From contig JAKOGI010000055.1 in the NCBI GenBank assembly GCA_029747015.1, forward strand, positions 713,501 through 777,500: a stretch of 64,000 bases of DNA, in the 5' to 3' direction. The notes under the pieces are model-generated. The model saw only the letters and a list, made by a program, of their open reading frames with translations. It had not been told where the DNA came from and did not search any database. Every line of letters begins with the position of its first letter. The first letter of the stretch is position 1. Positions 45,916 through 56,187 of this stretch are shown here, one piece after another. Both the position numbers and the translations under genes were made by a program. The DNA comes from Carnegiea gigantea (taxonomy: Eukaryota; Streptophyta; Magnoliopsida; Caryophyllales; Cactaceae).

Positions 45916-47187
45916 TCAGAGAGATCCCCCAATGTAGCATGATTTAGTCTTTCAAAACATTCAAGGAAAGCCTTAATCATCATCTAAAGTTCATAAAAAG
46001 ATCCACGTTTTGTTAGGGTCAAAACAGTAGCACCCGGGTTCGCTTCAGCAAAGCAACCCGGTTTTGTTCATCAAGTTACTTAGGCCTCCTTGAGGTCTAT
46101 GTCCTATATTTTTGCATATTTTGGTTTCCTAAGATGTTAGCTATCAAGACCAGTGAATAAATTCAAGTTAAATTAGGTGCAAAGTGAAGAACTAAGGCCA
46201 TTTTTAAATGCACTAGATTCTTCCTGGTTCTGCCCGATTCTATTTACTTTGCTATTCTTGGGTGTCAAATCGTGATTTAACCTAATTTCTTAATAGGGGT
46301 GCTTGCACACATCCTGTGGCTTCCCCCCAAGGAAGGAAATCAAGTCTAAGTCAATTCAAAGCAAGAGAAATTGATGCACAAAACCAGTGAAATTCGATAC
46401 CTTGCACCTAGTTGTCTGTGATGTTGGTTACTCCTTCTTTTTACCATCCAATGAAGACCTAGCATCATCATTGGAAGTTAAAACCAGTTAGGAGCATAAT
46501 TATAGCCTTTTCAGCCTAGCCAAAAGGACTGCCAATGGGAATCAAGGCAACAAAGGCAAGTGAGCTTGGACTAGCTAGCCTTAAAGTGCATATCCCAGCA
46601 TCCTTTTTCTCTCTCCTCCATGTGCAAGCAACCTTCTTAAGGCTAATTTGGGAGCTTATGGATGAGTTTAGTCCTTAATCATTTGTTTAGCTAGACTCAT
46701 TGCTTGTAATTAGCTTCATTAAACATGCTTCGTACTTAAACATAATGTAAGCCAGTTTTGAGCTTAGTTAGAGGATTCCTAATCATGAAGAAACCTCTAA
46801 ATTGTCTAAGTAGCCAAGGAGGGATGTGTATAAGTATGCAAGTAGCTCTCTTTGTAAACTTAGATTTGAACTGAAGTTAAAGAAAGTCGAGCTCTGCCCT
46901 TCGAGTTTGTTAAAACACTTCACTTGCTTATCCTAACTTAGGCCGAGTTGGGTGCTGATCAAGTGAGTCTTAACTCTTATTTAGGTGGTGTTTCTATATC
47001 CTAATCAAGGTTAAGGGCCCTAAGCTTCTTCTTGTGGTGGTTTTTGTATCCAAGAATCAGTTTAGATACACTCTATCCTATCATCTTTCATTCGAATTCA
47101 TCCTAATTCAAGCTTAAGTTCTCTTTGAACTTAACTAACTTACATTCCCCTTTTGAGTGTGAGTTAAATTGGTGCGTGAAAACATCA
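45916..47187 (+). repeat. LTR12, right-hand end of the array (1272 bp)
   Basis: It starts TCAGAGAGATCC (TG mutated to TC) after a purine tract and ends AAAACATCA at 47187. The next bases (AGTTTATCC...) are not the ACTT-PBS seen after the other full LTRs, so this is the outer 3' LTR of the whole array. Confidence 0.88.
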
Positions 47188-49380
47188 AGTTTATCCTTTG
47201 ATTTGATGATAGCACATTCATGCACTATGGAACTACAAATCTTAATGTCATTCATCATCATGTTCTGCCTCCAAAATTGGAGCTTTCTTTTTTATTATTA
47301 TGATCATCACATCAAAATTTATAGTTATGATGAACCTTTTACTATCATCTTAACCTTTTGGTGAAATGTGGAGGGAGCTTCTTTTTCGCGTGTAGCAAAG
47401 AGTGACCAACCCGCAGGTCAAAAGTGGCTTGGATGTCAATGACTTAAAAAGCTACCTTCCTCTCCATTCCCCTATTAACTATATTATGGGCGATAGTTTC
47501 TAAGACTATTTAATAGGTGTTGCCATAGGCTTGTAAGCCTTGGTTGAAGGGATCAATCGGATTTGATTGGGTCTAGTTTTCTTGCTATTCTAAGTTAGCA
47601 TATGTTAACCAAGGACCCACTATCAACTAAATTTGTAGGTATGAACTTGTTTGTAAAAGCTCTAGTGAGATACAGAACCTCTTACGTTTTATCCCTTTGA
47701 GATGAAGGTCTACATCATCAAAAGTTATGGTTATGTGGGACCTTTTACTTATAAAGAAACCAACCAATTCTTTAGGGCAGTCTGCACCTACAAGGAATTT
47801 TAAGAGTGCTTCTTGATGGTTGGTAAAGGGGGCTAAAGGTTTCTATATTATTATATCAGCCTTAGCCTCTGTCAACATGTTGAGGACTGGGTGTCTTGTT
47901 ACTTAAGTATTATGGTGGGAGTTTGCTAATCCTTATCTCGAACTAAATATATCACCTCCCTTTGTAGGTGAAGTGTTAGACTTCCTTTTCATCCTCCTTT
48001 ACCTAGGTGATTTTAATGGGGATGAGGGGAGCCATCTAAGTGTCCTCTTGCTTGTCTTCGCATATTACATTGACTTCATTCTTAATAAGAATAGACGGAT
48101 TAAGTTCTTTGATGGTAATGATTGCAAGAACTAAACTTTGTGGATTAGCTTGATTGTTATGCTTTGCTAAGTTTGGGATGGCAAAGGTCCCATCATCTAT
48201 CATATCTCATGTTACATATTTTAAGGCAATACATTGATCAGGGAGCCCTTTCATGTGATGGTAATTGTCATAGGCATTGGTGTCATATTTTACACCTCTT
48301 TTAACCTCTAGCATATTGGGTGTGGACTCAAGGCCTTAAGGAGTCCTTGACTTTGAATCTTGTTAAGGCTTCTTTGCGCTTCATACCAACTAGAATAAGG
48401 ACCTAGTACGCGCTCTGGTCTTAGAAGCCTCTACTATATTGACCTCATTTACTATTTTAGTGTTTCAGGAAGATGCCTTCTTATCCTTAAAACAGCCTTT
48501 GCTATTTGTTTAACAGTTCTTTAGGCGCTTTTGTATCTCTTCCTCTACTTGCATCCCGATATCATATAACTACATGAAGATGCTTAGGAGCTATAATTTG
48601 AGGTGTTGATTGTAATTTGCTCTCAAGTTCTTAATGATCATTCTAACTTAGTCTTTTTCACACAGGCGATTTAAAACTAAAGAGGCTTTTTCCTTCTATC
48701 AGACTAGAAAATTTAGGAAGCTTTCTTCTCTTGTTTTAGCATTTTTAAATCACAAAGTAAAGTATGCAACCTGGGTTATAAGAATATTGCAAGAAAAATT
48801 CCTTTGCTATGTTATCCTAAGTACTAACCTTATATGAGCTAAGGGAATGGAACCAGTTACCCATTTTCTCCCCTAAAGTGAGGGAATATTTAAGGGAAAA
48901 GGGTCTTGTCTATGCCCTTTGGGCTCATAATATTCCTCAGATAACAACTAGGGTTGCCCACATCTACAAACTTCAAGCTTTTAGGAAGACAAAACGTGGT
49001 AGGTTACTTCCCTTGTGACATAGTTGTATAAAGGATGGGGTCTATAAATTCTTTCCTGAATAATTGAACGCTCTTTCGCAACTGCTCTAGTTTGTTAATT
49101 ATTTGATCCACTGGCGATGGATTTTCTTCATGAAGTGAATGGGTGGAATGTACATTATCTCTTCTTCATTTTCAAATTCATGTTCTTGTCCTTTTGTTTA
49201 AGAGCCTTAAAATGACTTTTTATTTATGCTAACAAGTTGATCATGGGAGTTATCATCCTTTCAATGGCGTCAACTTCTTTTTGTGATAGTGATTGTTATT
49301 GATCTCATTTTCTATGATGGAGTTGGGAGCTTGATGTTTAGAACTCTTATAAAATGATGTTACCAAACAACCTCCCTGGT
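47188..49380 (-). pseudogene. Decayed Ty3/Gypsy gag-protease remnant, minus strand
   Basis: There is no long open frame, but conserved blocks can be read on the minus strand through stops and shifts. Near 48960-49010 is a gag N-terminal block (P-K-S-L-K-F..G-N-P). At 48500-48660 is a gag C-terminal block: M-I-I-K-N-L-R-A-N-Y-N-Q-H-L-K-L, then L-Y-D-I-G-M-Q-V-E-E-E-I-Q-K-R-L. At about 47720-47800 is a pre-protease block (A-L-L-K-F-L-V-G-A), and near 47620 V-D-S-G-S-L-V-N-I-C, which looks like a retropepsin site. The order is right for gag then protease. It is a different lineage from the array gag. Ends and LTRs were not found; the stretch 47188-47400 shows nothing recognisable. Confidence 0.6.
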
Positions 49381-51273
49381 CTTTTTTCTAAGGGACCATT
49401 TTCACTTTGAAAGCTACAACATTTGAGACTTTAAGAAAAAAATATCTTTAAAAAAAGAAAAAGAAAAATAAAATGGGAAGGAGTTATCATTGGACCTTAT
49501 CTTTGAAAAAAGGTAAGGGGAAAAAAGAAAGGAAAGAGACCTTAAACCAACCCCAACACCACTGTCATGGAGAGGGCCAGAATCTTAAAGGACCCAAAAT
49601 CTAGGCAGGCTAAAGGAAGGATGGGATTAACAATATGATGTTGCCACGCTGTTGGCCTTGTATTAGCCACTAGTGTAGTGAAAGGCATGGCCACTAGGAT
49701 GCAATGACATCCTATTTGGACCATTACGGCAAGAATTCCAATAACTGCTAGCCCTAGTCTGGCTATTGCGAAGTGTTGTCCAGGACCACTAGTTGTGACA
49801 CTTTTGCATTCCCAGTATTACGTTGGTCTTGGCACACGAAAAGATAATAAGGACACTTAGAAATTACACATGGCAATCTCATTTATGAGGTTTGATACTA
49901 AAGCTGTGGTCAAAAGGGCACACGGTAGAGTCAGGGGTGTTAATGCCTAAGTGGATGAAATAAACCCTTTTTATCTTCAAAGTGGTGTGCTTTGAAGATG
50001 ACACATGAGCTCAATAAAAACTCAAGCAAACTTCCTGGATTTTAAGTTTAGGTTGAATCAGATTATCTAGCAGCAAGAACCAAAAGATATGAATGGGCTA
50101 AAGGCACAACCATCACCCAAGTTACGAAGGAGTCCACCCTCTAAATCATAAAGGCTACGCCATCAAATTTAGATTAAAGGAATCCACTCAGTTTAACAAA
50201 CAAATCAAATTTGTTAAGTGAGATTTGAGAGAGATTTTTGCAATCAACAATGAAGTTAAGCAATTTTATTCATATATAATGTACAACTAGTAAAGGGAGG
50301 GCTTTTAAACAATTAGCTCAAGCCTTTTCTCTCCAAAGGAATTTCCTTAATACTTAGGAAACCCTTAAACATGCTTAAGAAATGCTAATCTTAAAACAGA
50401 AATAAACTAGCTTAATACATTACATAAGTCAAGCTAATCCATGTTTTATTTATAATAAACTCAAGCCTGAACATGATTAGCCACACCAAGAAGCCCACTT
50501 GGACATGAAGAGAGAGAAAATGGGTGCTGAGATGACTTGGCTTTTCAGCTGACCAATTCAATGAAGCTAGTGTTCTCTCTGATTATTAGCCAAGTTCCTT
50601 TCAAAAGCTACTAGCTCTTTATGATGGTATCCACGGTTGCCCAAGGTGCTATAGAAGTAAGGAGGCAGGTGATAAAAACCCTTAGGTGAAGCAAAAACCA
50701 TTGTAAAGTCAAAATAGCTTAGTTTGACCATATTAACCCATGTCGGCACTATAATTGCTCAAGTTGGTTTCTGAAGTTAAACTTGATTTGGGCCTAGTTT
50801 TAAAGGATGGGAAAATACTTTAAGATGTTCAAATTACCTTCCAATAATAAATCAATCCTAAGTTAGGTTTGAGAGAGAAATACCTAAATCTTCAAAACGG
50901 GTCAGTGAAGAACCAAAACTGTAATGGTTAAACTGGTGTAGCTGAATCACCATGTAGAGTTTGTCTTAGCCTAGATTTCTTTGCATAACATGGTGCTTTA
51001 GGATGTTGTATAATATCCCAATCAAAAAAGATTAGCCCCAAATAAGGTTTAAGGTGGTGACTCCACCCAAAACTCAAAACTAAGCAAAAAGTGATCCAAG
51101 CTGAGTGAGTGACTATTTTGAATCATTTTAACAAAATGCCTTGATTATAACCCAAAAAGGACTTTATTCCTCAAAATAATGCCCCTTATGAGTCCAATAA
51201 ATTGGGATGATTCCATAAGAAGGCTTAGGAACACCACCAAAGACATTGTCCAAAATGGTGCTCAAATCTGGAT
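49381..51273. other. Unresolved 1.9-kb stretch, no gene seen
   Basis: It begins with an A/G-rich segment (49430-49540). From ~49840 the AT-rich texture resembles LTR or leader sequence in antisense, but I find no PBS, no TG...CA pair and no coding block. Short open frames at 49542-49724 and 50567-50749 have no recognisable motif. Confidence 0.4.
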
Positions 51274-51990
51274 TGTTAAGGGAGAATAAGCATAGGATTA
51301 GAGTGTTCGTAACTTGATTCCCTTTTCTCCCTTAGACATCAGTACCTTGCATACCCTGCCCTAAATCAGAGGAGCCATATAGTTGTAACTTTGGCAGTGC
51401 TCTTGACTAATTGGCTTGAAGTTTGCTGGCCACTTACTCTCGGATTGGATGGCCGTAAGGTGACAGCCTGTAACGTAGTTTTTTTCTCTCAACCATGTAC
51501 AAGTTGCTTGTTTAAGCTTATTAGTCATGTTCTAGTTGTGGATTAGTTCTAAATAGGTTGTATTAACTAGATCATGCTTGTTATTAGCTTGTACTAAACT
51601 TATGTTGCATTTCAGTTTAGTTAAGCTAGATTAGTTTAGCTAAGGAACTAGCCTACTTGCTTGCTAGCTTATTTATGTGTATATAAGGATTCATGGCTAC
51701 TTGTTCATGGAAAATATCTATTAATGAAAAGCTTTGCTTCTTGTTTAAACATAGTCCTCTCAAATCCTATTTTAATCAATTTGTTTGATTGCTAAACTAA
51801 GTGGTCTCCTTTAATCTTAACTCAGTGGCTTAGCCTTTATAATTTTAAGGGTGAATTCTTTAACCAGCTTGGGTGATGGCCTTGCCTTTATCCCATTCAT
51901 ATCCTTTGTTTTTGTTCCATTACATCACTAACACAGCTGCTGGCTTGAAACTTGCTCACCTTGCTTGACTTTATTAAAGCTCACGCATCA
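51274..51990 (+). repeat. 5' LTR of a pol-bearing Ty3/Gypsy relative (left border approximate)
   Basis: The right end TCACGCATCA at 51990 is followed by AAG and a PBS. A TATA-like GTGTATATAAGG lies near 51677. The left border TGTTAAGGG at 51274 is a guess from TG and context. Segments such as GGATTGGATGGCCGTAAGGTG and the CATGCTTG...TTAGCTTGTACT block match the array LTRs in order, so it looks like a diverged member of the same LTR lineage. Confidence 0.65.
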
Positions 51991-51993
51991 AAG

Positions 51994-52005
51994 TGGTATC
52001 AGAGC
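51994..52005 (+). other. Primer-binding site (tRNA-iMet)
   Basis: TGGTATCAGAGC, exact, three bases after the LTR end; it starts the internal region of the pol-bearing relative. Confidence 0.9.
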
Positions 52006-52166
52006 TCAACCTGGTGAGTTTTCTTACTATTTTATTGGTTTTGCAATCTTTCATTATTTTTGAATGACATTTCTAGCAGATACAAAAAATTGTATTCAGC
52101 CCAAACACAAATCTAGCCATAAAAGAACCTAAACTCCTTAAATAGCCTAAAATATATTTCTAAGGC

Positions 52167-53198
52167 ATGTCTGGCAGCGAGGTAATTGATTCTTCTCAAA
52201 CCAGGGTCTTTAGCAGATTAAGCCTAGAAAATGCTTGTGAGTTAGGGAGGAGGAATGCTATACTCTAACTCCAAAGGGTTGTCCAAACCCTTGCCACTAG
52301 TTTAGTTGAAGCCTTGGCCAGATTGAGGGATGGTCCCGCAGGAAGTAGGACGAGAGATTGTCGTCAGTAAAGGAATGATCTAGCCTAGATCATTCATCTT
52401 CATCCAAAGATGAGCACTCACTTAGGGAGAGGAGAAGGCCACCAAGGACAACTAAAGATGACTTAAGAGACATGAAGTTTGATCCCCTAGATTTTGAGGG
52501 TACTTTAAAGCTGGATGTATACTTAGAGTGGATCCAAACTTTAGAGAGTCTCTTTGATGTCAAAGGGTATTTTGATGAAAAATCCTTCAAGGTAGCCATT
52601 CTCAAACTCAAAAGATATGCATCCTTTTGGTATGAAAATACCAAAAGATAAAGAGCTAAAGAAGGAACGTCACGGATCACTTCTTGATCCAAGTTAAAGA
52701 AATTGATGCACAAGAGGCTTCTGCCTGAGGGTTACAAGAGGGATCTCTATCTTAAAGTGTCCTCCTTAAACCCAAGCCGAATGCGTGTGGAGGAATACAT
52801 TAGAAAGTTTGAGCAACTCAAGATTAGGAGTGGGTTAGAGGAGGAACTAGAACAAGCGGTGGTTAGGTTCCTAAAGGGACTAGACTAAAGCATAGTTTAA
52901 AAGGTTGGTCTTTAACCTTTCGAGGGGTTTAAGGATGTTTGCAAACTGGCTATTAAGGTGAAGAAGTATGACAAAAATAGAAAACCATACACAAGTTCTT
53001 ACTCATGGCCTAATCCCCCCATCAAAACCTCATTCAGCCCCTAAACCAGAAATTCAACCAAAAGGAGATTCGACTAGAGACAAAGGCAAGGGAATTGCTA
53101 TGGAATTTCCTAAGAAACTTGATGGTAAGAGATGCTTCAATTGTCAAGGGTGTGGCCATTTCCAAGCTGAATGCCTAAATAAGAGCACTTACCATTAA
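52167..53198 (+). pseudogene. gag: gag pseudogene with intact CCHC knuckle
   Basis: The likely start is ATG 52167 (M-S-G-S-E). Stops interrupt the N-terminus near 52264. The gag core is readable at about 52400-52890: F-D-P-L-D-F-E-G-T-L-K-L, Y-L-E-W-I-Q-T-L-E, Y-A-S-F-W-Y-E-N, then V-E-E-Y-I-R-K-F-E-Q-L. It aligns block by block with the array gag. Stops replace Lys/Arg near 52650 and Trp near 52687. The open piece 52703-52888 is the end of the core, and 52968-53198 holds a perfect knuckle C-F-N-C-Q-G-C-G-H-F-Q-A-E-C starting at 53133. It would bind RNA and form the particle if intact. Confidence 0.78.
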
Positions 53199-53799
53199 AG
53201 GGATTTAAGTGATTGTCCAGATTGTTATTGAGCCAAGTGAAGAAGAAGATGAAGAAGAGAAGGCCACCATCCTACCTCCTAAAGTTGTGGAGTTTCTGGT
53301 CCTCAAAAGAGTGCTACACACCATGGAAAGTTCGAAGGATGAAAGCCAAAGGGAGCTTATTTTTCACTCACTGTGTGCAACCTAACAGATGCAACCTAAC
53401 AGAAGTTATGTAGTTTAATCATTGATGGAGTGGCTGCACTAATGTTGCTTCATCCCATTTAGTTGATAAACTTAAACTACCTACTGACCTCACCCTCAGC
53501 CATACTCACTGCAATGACGCAAGAAAGGAAATAAAGTTCATGTCACTAAACAAGTTTTAATTGCGTACGACATAGGTAACTTTAAGGATGAGGTGCTTTG
53601 TGATGTATTACCTATGGATGCATGTCATTTGTTACTTGGAATAATATGATAGTTTGATAAAGGTGCTATTCACAATGGAATAACCAACACTTACACCTTT
53701 AAGATAAAAGGTTGTAGCTTCACCCTCACCCCTTTACCCCTTAGCCAAGTCCAGAATGCCAAGCCTAGCCATGGAGAGGGAAACATAAGTGACAAAGCC
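53199..53799 (+). pseudogene. Retropepsin (protease) remnant
   Basis: An acidic Glu/Lys linker at about 53230-53260 is followed by the active site I-I-D-G (about 53418-53429), with a base change disrupting the following G-S. A later block, D-V-L-P-M-D-A-C-H-L-L-L-G (about 53600-53640), is homologous to the array's D-V-I-P-M-D-A-C-H-I-L-L-G. The GRPWQ position here reads G-I-I followed by TGA TAG, so Trp and Gln are both stops. The tail N-T-Y-T-F-K..L-T-P-L-P-L-S-Q matches the array's protease tail. In an intact element this aspartic protease would process the polyprotein. Confidence 0.7.
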
Positions 53800-54640
53800 T
53801 TGTTTGTGAGTGAAACACAGGTAGGGAGATCCATAAGCAACTGCAAACCTGTTTATACCTTGCTTGTGTTGGAAGAAGGAGAGGGAGAGACACCTTTAAA
53901 CCACCTTGCTCTGCCCCTTATACATAAGTTTATGGCTGTCTTTCCTAGTAATCTACCCAAAAGTTTACCTCCACTTAGAGGTATTAACCACCAAATTGAC
54001 CTACTCCTCGGAGCCACCCTGCCAAACAAGCCAGCTTATAGATGTAACCTTACTGAAACTAAGGAACTTTGTAAGCAGGTTCAAGAGCTTATTGATATAG
54101 GTTACATAAGAGAGATATGAGTCCTTATTCTATTCTAACCTTACTTGTGCCTAAGAAAGATGGAACTATGAGAATGTGTGTGGGCAGCCATACTATAAAC
54201 AATTTACAATTAGGCATAGGTACCCTATTCCTATACTTAATGATATGCTGGATGAATTAAATGACTTAAAGGTGTTTTCCAGGATAGACGTAAGGAATGG
54301 ATACCATCAGATTAGGATGAGGGATGGTGATGAATGGAAGATAACTTTTAAAACAAAGAAAGGCTTGTATAAATGGCTTGTCATGCCGTTTAGTTTGTCT
54401 AATACCCCTAGTAATTTCATGCGATTAATGAATGAGGTCCTTAAACCATTCATTGGTCACTTTGTGGTGGTGTACTTTGAAGATATTCTGATTTACAGTC
54501 AGAATGAGAGAGACCGCAAGGAGCACTTGAGATAAGTTTTTGAGGTTCTAAGAAGACAGAAACTCTGTGCCAAGATAGAGAAGTGTGAATTCTTCACTCT
54601 ACAACTCACTTTCCTTGGTTATGTAGTTTCAGCCTAAGGC
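53800..54640 (+). pseudogene. Ty3/Gypsy reverse transcriptase, disrupted
   Basis: The open piece 53800-54120 contains the protease-RT linker and RT start (N-H-Q-I-D-L-L, L-P-N-K-P-A-Y-R-C-N, V-Q-E-L-I-D-I-G-Y-I-R-E). A one-base loss near 54117 shifts the frame. The piece 54176-54535 carries [28 protein letters not shown] and [12 protein letters not shown]. The active-site motif reads Y-F-E-D at 54473-54484, the first catalytic Asp being Glu, so polymerase activity would be lost even if the frame were open. A stop for Gln follows H-L-R (54533-54535), and Y-A-K-type thumb residues continue to ~54640. The sequence style is that of a plant chromovirus (Reina/CRM-like). Confidence 0.85.
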
Positions 54641-55016
54641 ATATAGGTTGATCAAACCAAGATTGAGGTAATTCTGTACTGGCCTCAACCCAAGTCAGTC
54701 ATGCTTTCATGGTTCGACCTCTTTTTATAGGAGGTTGATTATAGATTTCAACTCAGTTATGGCCCCCATTACTGAGTGCTTGAAGAAAGGAGTTTTTGAG
54801 TGGTCCATGGCTACCTAAAAGGCCTTTCAAGATATCAAGCAGCAACTATGCCAAGCACCTGCCTTGGCTCTCCCAAACTTTGAAGATCTGTTTGAGCTTG
54901 AATGTGATTCAATTGAAGGTGGTTGGAATAGGGGCTATTCTAATCCAATCTAAGAGACCTATTACCTACTTTAGTGATGCTAGGGTTGATTTCAATACAC
55001 CGGTGCCACCTAACAT
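54641..55016 (+). pseudogene. RT connection and RNase H N-terminal remnant
   Basis: Conserved blocks appear in shifting frames: V-D-Q-T-K-I-E (about 54650), [15 protein letters not shown] (about 54762-54806), [15 protein letters not shown] (about 54865-54910), and then [18 protein letters not shown] (about 54922-54975). The Asp of E-C-D, first catalytic residue of RNase H, is present, but the following A-S-G is replaced by a frameshift. Confidence 0.7.
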
Positions 55017-55353
55017 AGCCAAGGACGAGACTTATGCTGCTAATGAGGTGTCCATGGGTGATTGTTGCAGGTTTGCTCAAGTAGTGCAGTCCTTGACTCA
55101 AATAGATAATATCAAGTGTGAGTTTGACTTAGGAGTTAAGCTTATAAGTGGCTTGTCTAATGGAGCCCACCACATATTCATTCTGTACACAGATCACATT
55201 AAATACAGTCACTTGATGGCAAAGAAGGACCTCCATCCCGAGCTTTTATATGATTTTGATTTTGAGGTCCGTGATAAAGGCAAATTAGGAGGTGCGGGGA
55301 AACCAATTAACAAGTATGTTGTCCACCACCTTTCTGATCCCGAGCCCTCCTAG
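55017..55353 (+). pseudogene. Tat/Athila-like RNase H C-terminal remnant
   Basis: The open frame 54796-55353 changes character here. At about 55184-55280 it reads Y-T-D-H-I-K-Y-S-H-L-M-A-K-K-D, then L-L-Y-D-F-D-F-E-V-R-D-K, near-diagnostic of the RNase H end of Tat/Athila pol (L-L-Q-E-F-D-x-E-I-R-D-K-K-G). This is a different lineage from the chromovirus-like RT just upstream. The join is somewhere between ~54980 and ~55180; I could not place it. No integrase follows. Confidence 0.6.
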
Positions 55354-56187
55354 AAGAGATGGTCGAGCTTCCAACCCTAAAAGAGCGCCTCTTGCAGGGC
55401 AACCCAAGTTGTATTTTTTTTTTTCATTTACTAAGTTTTTCTTTTCTTTGATTGTATACAGTGTCTTGTTTTTGTTTCTAAAAAAAATGAACAAAAAGAA
55501 AAACGAAGAGAAAAAGCAAGAAGAAAAGAGAAAAAAACAGAGTGAGAAGAGGCAAATAGAAGTTTTCAAAAATCATTCAAAAAAATCACAAAAATTAACA
55601 AGAGAGTTTTAGTACCTGTATCTGAGCTCTCCATGGACCCCTCGTGGTGTCCAATCTGATTCATGGAGTAACTGCTCGGAAAGCTGAAGGAAACACAGAG
55701 ACGAAGCTCAGCACGGACCCTCAGTGGTGGACCCCACGGTCCGTGGTGAGGCTCTCCGTCCGCGGTCAAGGGTTTTTCAAGCCCTGTAACTCGAGCATCC
55801 TTTTTTTTTCCTTCTACCTTTTGTCCCTTCTGTCTTTGAACTCTCTCCATCTCTCTCTAAAACCTCCATAACCACCCACCTCTAAACCTTCAATTTTTCA
55901 TCATTTTTCATAAAATTTATTGTCTTTCTTCTCATTTTCTTAACTTTTTGACTAAATCTCCTTGAAATTGCTCTTTTCTTGCCTCTTTCTCTCGCATTCT
56001 GCCCATATTCATGCTCCAAATTTCAATAACTCTACTTCACCTTCCATTATTCGGAATTCTCTCTTTTTCTTTCATATTTCTACCTATTTCACCTTCATTT
56101 TGTCAAATTTTTCATTTTTTGTTATTTTCTTTTCCATTTTCACTTTAGTTTGCGTTTCGAGCATTCACCCATCCATTCACTATTTCA
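55354..56187 (+). other. Non-coding stretch between RNase H and the ATHILA-like frame
   Basis: It has a T-rich then A-rich run (55409-55560) and a GC-rich block (55630-55770) containing CCACGG-T-CCGTGG (55734-55746), a 6-bp inverted repeat, and several other CACGG/CCGTGG words. A T/C-rich tract (55800-56170) lies ahead of the next frame. Open frames on either strand here are simple-sequence artefacts. Confidence 0.55.

Larger units (their letters stand above)
1..47187 (+). mobile_element. Tandem array of 12 Gag-protease LTR-retrotransposon units sharing LTRs
   Basis: Seen: LTR, PBS, leader, gag-pro, purine tract and the next LTR recur head to tail. LTR starts are at 976, 4200, 7424, 9363, 14635, 17847, 20992, 28949, 31462, 34656, 37887 and 45916. 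After subtracting later insertions the usual spacing is ~3.2 kb. LTRs begin TG (several mutated) in the context of a TGAGGGAGATCCCTCAATG-like start and end ...ACATCA. A four-base spacer and a TGGTATCAGAGC-type iMet PBS follow. The internal frame would encode ~580 aa: N-terminal coiled coil, retrotransposon gag domain, Pro-rich linker, CCHC knuckle, acidic Glu/Lys linker and retropepsin. No RT, RNase H or integrase is present between LTRs in any unit. Family knowledge: this is a non-autonomous Ty3/Gypsy derivative, close to TR-GAG elements but keeping protease. The array continues left of the window. It ends at LTR12, which is not followed by a PBS. Confidence 0.93.

Noticed and set aside
1..47187. 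CRISPR array or bacterial repeat locus
   Set aside because: Repeats are ~3.2 kb with coding content, LTRs and PBS; there are no short repeats with unique spacers.
49542..50749. Two 60-aa minus frames at 49542-49724 and 50567-50749 as host genes
   Set aside because: Short, no motif, no exon structure or neighbours to support them.
55285..55612. Open frames on both strands of 55.3-55.85 kb
   Set aside because: They arise from T-rich/A-rich simple sequence and show no domain.
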